64,000 nt of DNA from Rhodoblastus acidophilus (GTDB lineage: Bacteria; Pseudomonadota; Alphaproteobacteria; Rhizobiales; Beijerinckiaceae), in the NCBI RefSeq assembly GCF_009720655.1, contig NZ_WNKS01000017.1, positions 1 to 64,000 on the forward strand, read 5' to 3'. The first letter of the stretch is position 1. Each line of letters opens with the position of its first letter. The notes under the pieces were generated by a model. It did not search any database. It saw only the letters and a program-made list of their open reading frames with translations, and was not told the origin of the DNA. This document shows positions 28,669-39,383 of the stretch, one piece after another. A program made the translations under genes and the position numbers.

Positions 28669-28800
28669 TAGCCCTCATCCCGAGGAATCCGCCATAGCCC
28701 GCGTCAGACGGGCGTCTGAAGACGCCCTATGGCCCGCGTCAGACGGGCGTCTGAAGACGCCCTATGGCGGCTGTCTCGAAGGACGAGGGCGGTCCACGGT
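28669..28800 (+). repeat. Dispersed palindromic repeat, family C, copy 3, with internal tandem duplication
   Basis: It has the same outer frame as the other copies (gtagccctcatcccgaggaa ... gtctcgaaggacgagggcgg, ccacgg). The central palindrome has expanded into two tandem 35-bp units (28694-28728 and 28729-28763), nearly identical, each containing cagacgggcgtctgaagacg. Confidence 0.8.
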
Positions 28801-28812
28801 TTCCGAGTTTGC

Positions 28813-28841
28813 GCCGACGCCGCCCAGGCGTCGGCTTTTTT
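28813..28841 (+). terminator. Terminator downstream of recA
   Basis: A 9-bp stem, gccgacgcc / ggcgtcggc, with a 5-base loop followed by TTTTTT. It lies after the repeat array and 190 bp before alaS. No other gene lies between recA and alaS, so recA (with the repeat) is the transcript it would end. Confidence 0.85.
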
Positions 28842-29034
28842 CGTCGCGGAATGGCCGCGACATCCCCCCTCGGCGCGCACCGCCTTGAACCGCCTGAAAA
28901 CTCCGCGAATGCGCGCGTCGCGCCCCTCTCGACTTAAGGACGCCCCTCCATTAGATAGAGCCGCTTGCACCCGTGAACCCGTTCCGCCCGGCGCGACGTT
29001 CAGGCAAGTCGGAAAGCAAAGGTTTGGGCAGTCC

Positions 29035-31686
<2,652 letters not shown>

Positions 31687-31689
<3 letters not shown>

Positions 31690-31816
31690 TACGATTTCCG
31701 AACGATCAGTTCGGAAATCGTATTCCGCTCGCGCGGAAATCCGCCCTTCGCCTGAAGGATTTCCGCGCGATTTCGTTTTCGCGGATCACGAAGCGATCTT
31801 GTGGAAACCGTATGAC
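31687..31816 (+). repeat. Dispersed repeat, family A, copy 2
   Basis: Almost identical over 128 bp to 22507-22634, including the two nested hairpins, and like that copy it starts exactly at the stop codon of the upstream gene (alaS). The 5' hairpin (13-bp arms) could act in 3'-end formation or mRNA protection. Confidence 0.85.
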
Positions 31817-31823
31817 GGCCTCT

Positions 31824-31884
31824 TCCTTCTCCCCTTGCGGGAGAAGGTGGCTCGGCGGCGAAGCCGCCGAGACGGATGAGGGGG
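31824..31884 (+). repeat. Dispersed repeat, family D, copy 2
   Basis: ccttctccccttgcgggaga, aggtggctcggcggcgaagc, cgccgagacggatgaggggg. It has the same order of palindromes as 26296-26402 but without the inner insert. It ends at the 3' end of the convergent MoxR-type gene. Confidence 0.65.
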
Positions 31885-31885
31885 A

Positions 31886-32731
31886 CTACCTCTTCTCCCG
31901 CCGGTGCAAAAACGCCAGCCTTTCAAACATATGCACATCCTGCTCGTTCTTGAGCAGCGCGCCGTGCAGCGGCGGAATCAGCTTCGACTGGTCGGACTCG
32001 CGCAATTGCTCCGGCGAAATATCCTCCGACAGCAGCAGCTTCAGCCAATCCAGCAGTTCGGACGTTGACGGCTTTTTCTTCAGCCCGGGAACCTCGCGCA
32101 TCTGGAAGAACAGCCGCAGCGCCTCTTCCACCAAAGCCTTTTTGAGCCCCGGGAAATGCGCGGCGACAATGGCCTCCATCGTCTCGCGGTCGGGAAATTT
32201 GATATAGTGGAAGAAGCAGCGACGCAGAAACGCGTCGGGAAGCTCCTTCTCGTTGTTCGAGGTAATGATCACCAGCGGGCGTTTTTTCGCCCGCACCGTC
32301 TCGCCGGTCTCGTAGACGTGGAACTCCATGCGGTCGAGTTCAAGCAACAAATCGTTGGGGAATTCGATGTCGGCCTTGTCGATCTCGTCGATCAAGAGCA
32401 CCGTGTGCTGGTCCGCGTCGAAGGCGTCCCAAAGCTTGCCGCGCTTGATATAGGCGCCGATGTCGGCGACGCGCGGATCGCCCAGCTGCGAGTCGCGCAG
32501 GCGCGACACCGCGTCATATTCATAAAGGCCCTGCTGCGCCTTGGTCGTCGATTTGATGTGCCACGTCAGCAACGGGGCGCCCAAAGCCGCCGCCACTTCC
32601 TCCGCCAGCACGGTCTTGCCTGTGCCCGGTTCGCCCTTGACCAGCAGGGGCCGTTCGAGCGCCAGCGCGGCGTTGACCGCGACCTGCAGGTCGCGGGTGG
32701 CGATATAGCTGTCGGATCCAGTGAAGCGCAT
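31886..32731 (-). CDS. MoxR-type AAA+ ATPase
   Basis: A 281-residue AAA+ protein. The N-terminus MRFTGSDSYIATRDLQVAVN is typical of the subfamily paired with CoxE-like VWA proteins. Walker A is GEPGTGKT, Walker B LLIDEIDK, sensor 1 VIITSNNEKELPDAFLRRCF with the arginine finger region. Such ATPases work with a VWA partner in maturing or remodelling target protein complexes. The partner is probably the VWA protein at 34177-35352, but it lies on the other strand with another gene between. The start was chosen by family; the frame is open to 32839. Confidence 0.9.
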   Translation of the reverse strand: MRFTGSDSYIATRDLQVAVNAALALERPLLVKGEPGTGKTVLAEEVAAALGAPLLTWHIKSTTKAQQGLYEYDAVSRLRDSQLGDPRVADIGAYIKRGKLWDAFDADQHTVLLIDEIDKADIEFPNDLLLELDRMEFHVYETGETVRAKKRPLVIITSNNEKELPDAFLRRCFFHYIKFPDRETMEAIVAAHFPGLKKALVEEALRLFFQMREVPGLKKKPSTSELLDWLKLLLSEDISPEQLRESDQSKLIPPLHGALLKNEQDVHMFERLAFLHRREKR

Positions 32732-33123
32732 GGGGGGTTCCGCGATGAAGACGCCGGGATTGTGGCGCCGCAGCATCACGACGGCAAGCGTCGGGACTCG
32801 CGAATCCGAAGGCGCGAGCTTGCGGCTAAACGTAAGCAAAGTCTTAAAATTTCTCCTCCCAAAGGAGGAGAGAGGCGGAACAAGCCGGCCAAAACTCGGT
32901 CAGCGCTCGGATTTTCTGTGACATTTGTACAACGTGCGGTCTCAGAATAGCCCGTTTCGCCCGGTTTACGCCCCGAATGAGGCCACGGCGCCTTCTTCGA
33001 GCGGGGCCGCTGGATTATTGTGAAGTTCTTGGAAGCTCCCGGTCGCGCCACATGGCTAACCCGCGCTGCGACCGGGTGAAGAAATTCAAATCCGTCACTG
33101 AAGCCCTCGGGAGGGGTATTCAA
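32732..33123. other. Divergent regulatory region
   Basis: About 390 bp between the MoxR-type gene and the outer-membrane protein gene. It contains one small hairpin (tctcctcc ... ggaggaga, 32852-32871) and a moderately AT-rich stretch at 32825-32945 that should contain promoters. No open frame here has a ribosome-binding site. Confidence 0.5.
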
Positions 33124-34068
33124 ATGAAACTCACCGCCAAATTCGCCGGAGCTCTGCTCGGCGCAATGACCTTCTCGGGCGCCGCGCTCGCCAGCATCGC
33201 CGGCCCGACCAACCCGACGGGCGAACGCGCCGGTCTCGACCTCGCCTCGCCGCTGCCGGAAGGCGTGTATTTCCTCGACTTCGCGTCGGTCGGTTCCTGG
33301 CGCTCGCTGAAGGGCGACAACGGCTTCGACTACAACGTTCCGCTCATCGCCTGGTCGACCCCCTGGACCGTTGCCGGCGGCCGCATCCAGCTGATCGCCG
33401 CTGCTCCGATGATCTCGGCGAGCAACAACGTCCCGACCGCGCACATCCGCGGCATGTACAACCCCTTCGTCGCGGGCCAGATCGCCTGGAACATCGGCAA
33501 CGGCTTCTCGGTCTCCTATCTCGCCGGCGCCTATATCGGCATCAGCGGCACCAACCTCTTCGTGAACGGCGCCCTCGCGGCCCAGAACCCGATCAACCAG
33601 ACCACCTTCCATCAGCAGTTGGCTTTGGCTTGGCACGGCGACGGCTGGAACGCGACCGCCAACCTGATCTACAACCTGATCGGCGACACCAACAGCGTCA
33701 ACCCGCTCGCTCCGGTGCCGGTGCGCAACGCCAGCTTCTTCAGCTATGACCTCGGTCTGACCAAGACCCTCGGCAAGTGGGAAGTCGGTATGGTCGCCTA
33801 CGGCACGGTCGCTCAGACGGGCACCTACAACGACGCGAACCTCGGCCCGAACACCTTCCTCGCCTGCAGCGGCTGCTCGCAGTTCGCGCTGGGCGGCCTC
33901 ATCGGCTACAACTTCGGCCCGGTCATCACCCAGGCGACCATCGCGACCGACCTCTACGTGCACAGCGACGGCAACTACTGGCAGCAGAAGGAGACCCGTG
34001 GTCTTCTGCGCACGATCATCCCGCTGTGGAACCCGGAAGCCCCGAAGGCCGTCGTCGCCAAGTATTGA
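33124..34068 (+). CDS. Outer-membrane transporter-like beta-barrel (MetA-pathway-of-phenol-degradation family)
   Basis: A 314-residue exported protein. The signal peptide covers residues 1-23 (MKLTAKFAGALLGAMTFSGA, cleavage near ALA-S). The mature part alternates short amphipathic strands rich in Gly, Asn, Tyr and Trp: GVYFLDFASVGSWR, GNGFSVSYLAGAYIGIS, HQQLALAWHGDGWNATANLI, WEVGMVAYGTVAQTGTYND. This is like the SphA/phenol-meta-pathway transporter-type proteins, proposed to be outer-membrane channels. The barrel ends with the basic tail VVAKY. GGGAGGGG lies 8 bases upstream. Codon use is very biased, which suggests strong expression. Two hairpins follow the gene. Confidence 0.75.
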   Translation: MKLTAKFAGALLGAMTFSGAALASIAGPTNPTGERAGLDLASPLPEGVYFLDFASVGSWRSLKGDNGFDYNVPLIAWSTPWTVAGGRIQLIAAAPMISASNNVPTAHIRGMYNPFVAGQIAWNIGNGFSVSYLAGAYIGISGTNLFVNGALAAQNPINQTTFHQQLALAWHGDGWNATANLIYNLIGDTNSVNPLAPVPVRNASFFSYDLGLTKTLGKWEVGMVAYGTVAQTGTYNDANLGPNTFLACSGCSQFALGGLIGYNFGPVITQATIATDLYVHSDGNYWQQKETRGLLRTIIPLWNPEAPKAVVAKY

Positions 34069-34115
34069 GATTTTTCTCACGCGGTCAGGCCCCGCGCCTG
34101 ACCGCTCCGCTTATG

Positions 34116-34150
34116 ACCGCCGGTGGCTCTCCATCGGCGGTTTTTCTTTT
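34116..34150 (+). terminator. Terminator after the outer-membrane protein gene
   Basis: An accgccg / cggcggt stem followed by TTTTTCTTTT, ending 26 bp before the VWA gene start. A second hairpin without a U tract (gcggtcaggc / gcctgaccgc, 34081-34104) precedes it. Confidence 0.75.
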
Positions 34151-34176
34151 GCGGGTTTCCGGCGCATAATCACGCC

Positions 34177-35352
34177 ATGCTGATCTCCTTCTTCACGGCG
34201 CTGCGCGAGGCGCAGGTTCCGGTTTCGCTACGGGAATATCTCACCCTCTGCGACGCGCTGTCGCGCGACCTCGCGCAAAAGTCGGTCGAGGATTTTTATT
34301 ACCTCGCCCGCGCCGCGCTGGTGAAGGACGAGCGCAATCTCGACAAGTTCGACCGCGTGTTCGCAACCGTGTTCAAGGGCCTGGAGCCCGGCGAGGATTT
34401 TTCCGCCAAAGCCGCCATTCCCGAGGACTGGCTGCGAAAGCTCGCCGAAAAATATCTGACCGAGGAAGAAAAGAATCAGATCGAGGCGTTGGGCTGGGAC
34501 AAGATGATGGAGACGCTGAAAAAGCGTCTGGAGGAGCAAAAAGGCCGGCACCAGGGCGGCAACAAATGGATCGGCACGGCGGGAACCTCGCCCTTCGGCG
34601 CCTATGGCTACAATCCCGAAGGGATTCGCATCGGCCAGGACGGCAACCGGAATTTCCGCGCCGTAAAGGTGTGGGACAAGCGCGACTTCAAGGATCTGGA
34701 CGGCGACGAGGAGCTGGGCCCGCGCAATATGAAGCTCGCCCTGCGCCGGCTGCGAAAGCTGGCGCGCACCGGCGCGGCCGAGGAACTCGACCTCGACGGC
34801 ACCATTGCCGCCACCGCCCGCCAAGGTTTTTTAGATCTCCGCCTGCGCCCCGAGCGCCGCAACGCCGTAAAAGTCCTGCTGCTGCTCGATATCGGCGGCT
34901 CCATGGACTGGCACGTCACCCAGGTCGAACAGCTCTTCTCCGCCGCGCGCTGCGAGTTCAAGCACTTGGAGCATTTCTACTTCCACAACTGCCTGTACGA
35001 AGGCGTGTGGAAGACCAACACCCGCCGCCACGCCGAAAAAACCTCGACCTGGGACCTGCTCCACACCTTTCCGCACGACTACAAGCTGATCTTCGTCGGC
35101 GACGCCGCGATGAGCCCCTACGAAATCGTCATGGAGGGCGGCTCGGTCGAGCATATGAACGAGGAGCCGGGAAAAGTCTGGCTGGAGCGGGCGCTCACCT
35201 GCTGGCCGCACGCGGTCTGGCTCAATCCCACGCCCGAGACGCATTGGCCCTATACACAGTCGATCGCCATGATCCAGCGCATCATGGAAAACCGCATGTA
35301 TCCGCTGACGCTCGAAGGGCTTGAAACGGCCATGCGCGAGTTGACCCGCTGA
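34177..35352 (+). CDS. CoxE-like VWA domain protein
   Basis: A 391-residue protein. The N-terminal half is helical (LISFFTALREAQVPVSLREY) and has a linker with the segment GTSPFGAYGYNPEGIRIGQD. The C-terminal VWA domain begins with the metal site LLLLDIGGSMDWHV (D-x-G-x-S, a slight variant of D-x-S-x-S) and includes LIFVGDAAMSPYEI. It is expected to partner with the MoxR-type ATPase at 31886-32731 and act as an adaptor to the target. It is separated from the partner by the outer-membrane protein gene. The start at 34177 fits the family (MLISFFTALR). Confidence 0.88.
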   Translation: MLISFFTALREAQVPVSLREYLTLCDALSRDLAQKSVEDFYYLARAALVKDERNLDKFDRVFATVFKGLEPGEDFSAKAAIPEDWLRKLAEKYLTEEEKNQIEALGWDKMMETLKKRLEEQKGRHQGGNKWIGTAGTSPFGAYGYNPEGIRIGQDGNRNFRAVKVWDKRDFKDLDGDEELGPRNMKLALRRLRKLARTGAAEELDLDGTIAATARQGFLDLRLRPERRNAVKVLLLLDIGGSMDWHVTQVEQLFSAARCEFKHLEHFYFHNCLYEGVWKTNTRRHAEKTSTWDLLHTFPHDYKLIFVGDAAMSPYEIVMEGGSVEHMNEEPGKVWLERALTCWPHAVWLNPTPETHWPYTQSIAMIQRIMENRMYPLTLEGLETAMRELTR

Positions 35353-35365
35353 GCCGCTGTCGCCC

Positions 35366-35460
35366 GATACGGTTTCCGCAAAATCCCTTCGCGATCCGCG
35401 AGAACGAAATCGCGCGGAAATCCTCCAGGCGAAGGGCGGATTTTGCGCGAGCGGAATGCT
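35366..35460 (-). repeat. Dispersed repeat, family A, copy 3
   Basis: A shortened copy in reverse orientation: atacggtttccgcaaaatcc, tcgcgatccgcgagaacgaa, atcgcgcggaaatcctccag, gcgaagggcggattttgcgc. It corresponds to the right two thirds of copies 1 and 2 and lacks the 13-bp-arm hairpin. Confidence 0.75.
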
Positions 35461-35471
35461 TCCTTGCACAC

Positions 35472-35501
35472 AAAGAAACGCCCGGTCTCACGACCGGGCG
35501 T
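35472..35501 (-). terminator. Terminator of the TIGR02001-type gene
   Basis: A 10-bp stem (acgcccggtc / gaccgggcgt, 35478-35501) with a 4-base loop, followed on the minus strand by tttctttg. It lies 50 bp beyond the stop codon at 35551. Confidence 0.7.
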
Positions 35502-35550
35502 AAAGTTCTCGGGGAGACCGCCGGCTTATTCGCGCCGGCGGGAACCCGGA

Positions 35551-36510
35551 TTACTTGAGGTCCTTCGAGCTCAGGTCGAAGGAGAGCGTCGCCACGAAGC
35601 GCTGGTTGGCGTAGGTCGAGCTGTTCGAGCAGGCCACGGCGCTGCAATTATCCGGAATGCCCGTCAGAGTGTAGGCCTGCGTGGACGACAGGCTGGTGCC
35701 GTAGTAGCGCAGGTCCAGCGTGGCGAACTTCCAGGTGTAGGACACGCCGGCGTTCCAGTAGGCGTAGCTCGGCAGCTTGCCGGTGACCGGGTTGCCGACA
35801 TAGGTGTAGAACGGAGCAAAATTGTTGTTTCTGTAGACGCCGTCAACATTGCCCAGCCACTGATAGCCATACTCGCCGGAAATGGCGAAGGCCGACAGCG
35901 AACCCGGCATAATGTACTTGACGGTGCCCGACAGATACTCGCCGTCCGCGCCGGTGTTCAGGTAGCTCGGGGTCGCGAAGAAGTTGAGGCCGAGCGTCAG
36001 GCTGTCGTTAACCGCATAGGTCGGCTTGAAGTAGGCCTCGACGAAGGTCGGATTGCGCGGCGCCAGGCCAGCCGGAGCGCCGCCGGCGACGCCCGTGAGA
36101 CCGATCGGGGAATCGACATAGCCGTAGACGATGGCGCCGACATCAAAGGCGAACGAGCCGAACGTGCCGCGCACGCCGCCCATGCCGTCGATCTCAGCCG
36201 CCGGCGAGCCGACCGGGAAGACGTTGTTGGTGAACTTGATCGATTCGGCGGACGTGCCGATGTAGAGCTGCCAGCTCGGATCGAGGTTGTAGCGCAGTTC
36301 CGCGCGGCCCCAGACGGACGGCTGGTGGTTGGACTGGGTGATGCCGCGGAACAGGTAGTCCGAGGTCAGCGTCGCGCCGATGTTGAAGTCCCACGGGCTG
36401 ACGGTGATGACCGGAGCGATCGGGGCAGACTTGCTGCTCGGCAGGTCGCCGGCGAAGGCCGATCCGGCGGAAATCGCCAGCACAGCGGCGGCGATGGAGA
36501 TCTTGTTCAT
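35551..36510 (-). CDS. TIGR02001-family outer-membrane protein
   Basis: A 319-residue exported protein with a signal peptide (MNKISIAAAVLAISAGSAFA, cleaved before GDLPSS). The next part, WDFNIGATLTSDYLFRGITQ followed by SNHQPSVWGRAELRYNLDP, matches the gcw_chp (TIGR02001) family of barrel-like outer-membrane proteins, where L-[FY]-RG-[IV]-[TS] is the hallmark. Several strands follow (SLTLGLNFFATPSYLNTGAD, YAYWNAGVSYTWKFATLDLR). Function is unknown for the family; suggested roles are porins. The gene stands alone with its own terminator. Confidence 0.85.
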   Translation of the reverse strand: MNKISIAAAVLAISAGSAFAGDLPSSKSAPIAPVITVSPWDFNIGATLTSDYLFRGITQSNHQPSVWGRAELRYNLDPSWQLYIGTSAESIKFTNNVFPVGSPAAEIDGMGGVRGTFGSFAFDVGAIVYGYVDSPIGLTGVAGGAPAGLAPRNPTFVEAYFKPTYAVNDSLTLGLNFFATPSYLNTGADGEYLSGTVKYIMPGSLSAFAISGEYGYQWLGNVDGVYRNNNFAPFYTYVGNPVTGKLPSYAYWNAGVSYTWKFATLDLRYYGTSLSSTQAYTLTGIPDNCSAVACSNSSTYANQRFVATLSFDLSSKDLK

Positions 36511-36715
36511 TTTCTTTCTCCGACTTGGAAGAATTCAGTGAGGTGAACATGCTCCCGCAACCGCCAAGCTCTCAAGGTCAAGACTTGGGCATTTGCCTAA
36601 TTATTGGCCAATTATCGCCGGCTTGCGTGACTTGCCGGACGCACGTTGCTTAAATGTCACATAATTGGGCGCCGCTCGCAGCGAGCCGCCCCCCTCCGAG
36701 GAAAGTCCATGGATT

Positions 36716-38743
36716 CTAAGGGGAAGCGCGCGGCGGCCCGAGGCGCGTCAGCCGGGCGCGCGCCGATTCGTCGAGCAAGTCGCCGGCCGGCGTGACGAAG
36801 CGGTGCCGCCAGTTGGGCTTTTCGACGGTCGTGCCGGGAACATTGGGCTGCACGTCGCTCGCCAGAGCGTCCTCCAGCGACACAAGCTTCAGCACGCACG
36901 AGGTCTTGGCGATAAAACTCAGCGCGGCCTCTACCACCGGCTCGGCGTCTTCCGGCGCCGGGCGCTCGCCCGAGGCCACGCCGGCCTGCTGGAACGCCCA
37001 CCACAGCAGGCCACGATCCCAGGCGCGAATATCCTCCAGCTCTTGGCGCTCCGCCTCGCCCTCCAAATCGGCGCCCTTCCACCAGCCGGCCGTCGAAATC
37101 ATGTCGTGGGTCGAGGTCAGCGCCGCCGCCTGCGGCGACCACGCCTCCGGCGCCCTGAAACCGTTGGCGTCGCGCTCGAAGCGCAGCACGCGCATGCCCG
37201 CCACCCCCTGCGCCGCCAGTTGGTCCTGATAGCCCATCGGCAGGGTTCCCAAATCCTCGCCGATCACCAGCGCGCCATGGCGCCAGGATTCCAGCGCCGC
37301 CAGCCGGTACAGGGTTTTTGCGGGATAATCGACATAGGCGCCGTCGAGCGCGCCGCCGCCCTCGGGAATGAGCCACAGCCGGCTCAGGCCCATGACATGG
37401 TCGATTCGCAGCCCCCCGGAATGGCGCAGATTGGCCCGCAAGGTGTCGATGAAGGGCTCGAAAGTCTTCGCCGCGAGCCCGCGCGGCGAAAAGCCGGTCA
37501 GCCCCCAGTTCTGGCCCTCAGCGGAATAATAGTCCGGCGGCGCTCCGATGGTCAGGCCCTGCAAGACTTCGTCGGGACGCGCCCAGGCATGGGCGCCGCT
37601 GGGGTCGATGCCGATGGCGAGGTCCGCGATCAGACCGGCGCGCATGCCGTTGTCGCGGCAGGCGCGCTGCGCCGCGCCATAGCTGCGGGCGACGAGCCAT
37701 TGCAGGAAAATCTGGAATTCCATCTCTTCCGAACGGGCGGCGGCGCTCTTTTTCGCCTCGCGCGGTCCCAAACCCTCGGGCCAGCGCCGCCAGCTCCACA
37801 GCGCGGGATCGGCGCCGGATTGGGCGCCGTGCAGCACCTCGAACAGCGCGAAATCCTTCAAAAGGTCCGAAGCGCCGTCACGGAAGGCGCGGAAATCCGC
37901 GAGAGTTTTTTTGCCAGCCTTGGGCAGCAGGTCGTAGAGGGCGCGAAACAGCGCGCGCTTGGCCGCATGTCCCGCCGGCCAGTCGATCTGCGGCGCGTCC
38001 GCGAGCCTGTTCATCCGCTCGCCCAGGCCCGCGGTCTCGACGGCGCGCCTGATCAGGGATTCGGGAAAAACCAGCGCCGCGCTGGCGCAGAGCGGATTGT
38101 AAAACAGCCGCGTCGAGGGGGAATAGGGGCTGTAATGGTCGGGCGTCGCGCCGAACAGGGCGTGAACAGGAGAAATCGCCAGGAAATCGGCGCCGAGCCC
38201 GGCCGCCGAGCGCGCCAGCGCGGCGACGCCGCCGAAATCGCCGATGCCGCAATCGTGATCGCCGCGCAGCGAATAGACCTGCGCCGCCAGCCCCCAGCCG
38301 GACGCGCCGCCGCTCAGGTCGGCGAAGGTCGTGCAACGCTCCGGCGCGACGGCGAGGACGCGATCGCCGCCCGGCAGATGCAGGCGATGGTAGCCGGGCG
38401 CGTCAAAACCCGGAAGGGCGAGGCCGGACGCCGTCTCGACCGGCCGGATCAGACGGCGCGTTCCGTCTTCAAGCGTCGCCTCGACCGGGGTCGCCGCGCC
38501 CGCGAGGGGAAGGGGTATGGACTCGCCGACGCGCACGGCGAAACCGTCGCGCTTTCCGCCTTCGTCCTCGATCAGCCTCAGGGAATGCCGCAAGTCGCCG
38601 TCATTTGAAGCGGGAAGCTCGAGCGCGGCCAGAATGGCGCGCAGACTTTCGGCGGAAACGCGACGATCGGCTCCGCTCTGGTCGCGCCAGAAAATTGAGA
38701 CTCCCGCGCGGGTTGCGAGGTCCTCGAGCAGCTCGTCCGACAT
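36716..38743 (-). CDS. malQ: 4-alpha-glucanotransferase
   Basis: Amylomaltase (GH77) that transfers glucan segments between malto-oligosaccharides during glycogen or starch metabolism. The 675-residue protein contains the expected elements: an N-terminal helical/beta extension, WGLAAQVYSLRGDHDCGIGD, the acid/nucleophile region LIADLAIGIDPSGAHAW (D nucleophile), GLRIDHVMGLSRLWLIP, and GALVIGEDLGTLP carrying the catalytic Glu. Its length suits the bacterial type with the N-terminal extension. No glycogen synthesis gene adjoins it. The start ATG 38743 leaves a 200-bp leader to the divergent gene. Confidence 0.92.
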   Translation of the reverse strand: MSDELLEDLATRAGVSIFWRDQSGADRRVSAESLRAILAALELPASNDGDLRHSLRLIEDEGGKRDGFAVRVGESIPLPLAGAATPVEATLEDGTRRLIRPVETASGLALPGFDAPGYHRLHLPGGDRVLAVAPERCTTFADLSGGASGWGLAAQVYSLRGDHDCGIGDFGGVAALARSAAGLGADFLAISPVHALFGATPDHYSPYSPSTRLFYNPLCASAALVFPESLIRRAVETAGLGERMNRLADAPQIDWPAGHAAKRALFRALYDLLPKAGKKTLADFRAFRDGASDLLKDFALFEVLHGAQSGADPALWSWRRWPEGLGPREAKKSAAARSEEMEFQIFLQWLVARSYGAAQRACRDNGMRAGLIADLAIGIDPSGAHAWARPDEVLQGLTIGAPPDYYSAEGQNWGLTGFSPRGLAAKTFEPFIDTLRANLRHSGGLRIDHVMGLSRLWLIPEGGGALDGAYVDYPAKTLYRLAALESWRHGALVIGEDLGTLPMGYQDQLAAQGVAGMRVLRFERDANGFRAPEAWSPQAAALTSTHDMISTAGWWKGADLEGEAERQELEDIRAWDRGLLWWAFQQAGVASGERPAPEDAEPVVEAALSFIAKTSCVLKLVSLEDALASDVQPNVPGTTVEKPNWRHRFVTPAGDLLDESARARLTRLGPPRASP

Positions 38744-38945
38744 GATTTTCCTCCCGTTGCCTCATGTCGCGAACGATGCGCGACGCGCAAAGCCAATGCA
38801 AGTCCAAGGCTTTCTCATTGATGTTGCGTCGCAAAAAAGGACTCTCGCTTTCCAGAACATGTGCTACCATGCGTTGACAACAAAACTGACATCGAATCTT
38901 TACAGTTGCGTCATAGGAAATCCTATCGGCCAGGGCGAACAGACC

Positions 38946-39335
38946 ATGTGCACGTTGCTTTGCGAGAGGGATTCTGAGGTTTCGCGATCGGTCGCGCGAG
39001 CGCTGCGCCATCGCGGCATCGCCGACATCCAGATCGTCAGCAACGCCGCGATGGCGTCCCGCCTGCTCGACGTGCATGAGGTCGCCGTCGCCGTGGTGGA
39101 TTTCGCCGGGGAGCAGGAAACGGCGCGACTGGTGCGCTCGCTGTCGGCGCGGGGCGCCGAGGTCATCCTCTATTCGCACCAGCCGCCCGAACCGGACGCC
39201 TTCGCCGACCTGCACTATATTTTCGTCGACAAATCCTTGGACATCGAGGCGCTCGCCCGTGTCGCCGCCGCCCAGCGCCGCCTCGCCCAACGCCACACCG
39301 CCTTGGTCGCCCTCGCGCCCCCTCCTCCCCTGTAG
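38946..39335 (+). CDS. Divergent receiver-domain protein at the start of the chemotaxis locus
   Basis: A 129-residue protein with a receiver-like alternation of strands and helices: CTLLCERDSEVSRSVARALR, VAVVDFAGEQ with an aspartate at the phosphorylation position, EVILYSHQPPEP, and FVDKSLDIEALARV with a lysine near the usual place. The N-terminal acidic pair is E-R-D rather than D-D, and the loop around the aspartate lacks the usual M-P-x-M-D-G, so phosphorylation may be weak or absent. It is the first gene before two globin-type chemoreceptors (49 bp). I recognise no named family. It may be a phosphate sink or an adaptor. Confidence 0.6.
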   Translation: MCTLLCERDSEVSRSVARALRHRGIADIQIVSNAAMASRLLDVHEVAVAVVDFAGEQETARLVRSLSARGAEVILYSHQPPEPDAFADLHYIFVDKSLDIEALARVAAAQRRLAQRHTALVALAPPPPL

Positions 39336-39383
39336 CCGATCAGGACCGGCGCGCCGCCCCGACAAGGTTCGCGCCAGTCTTTG

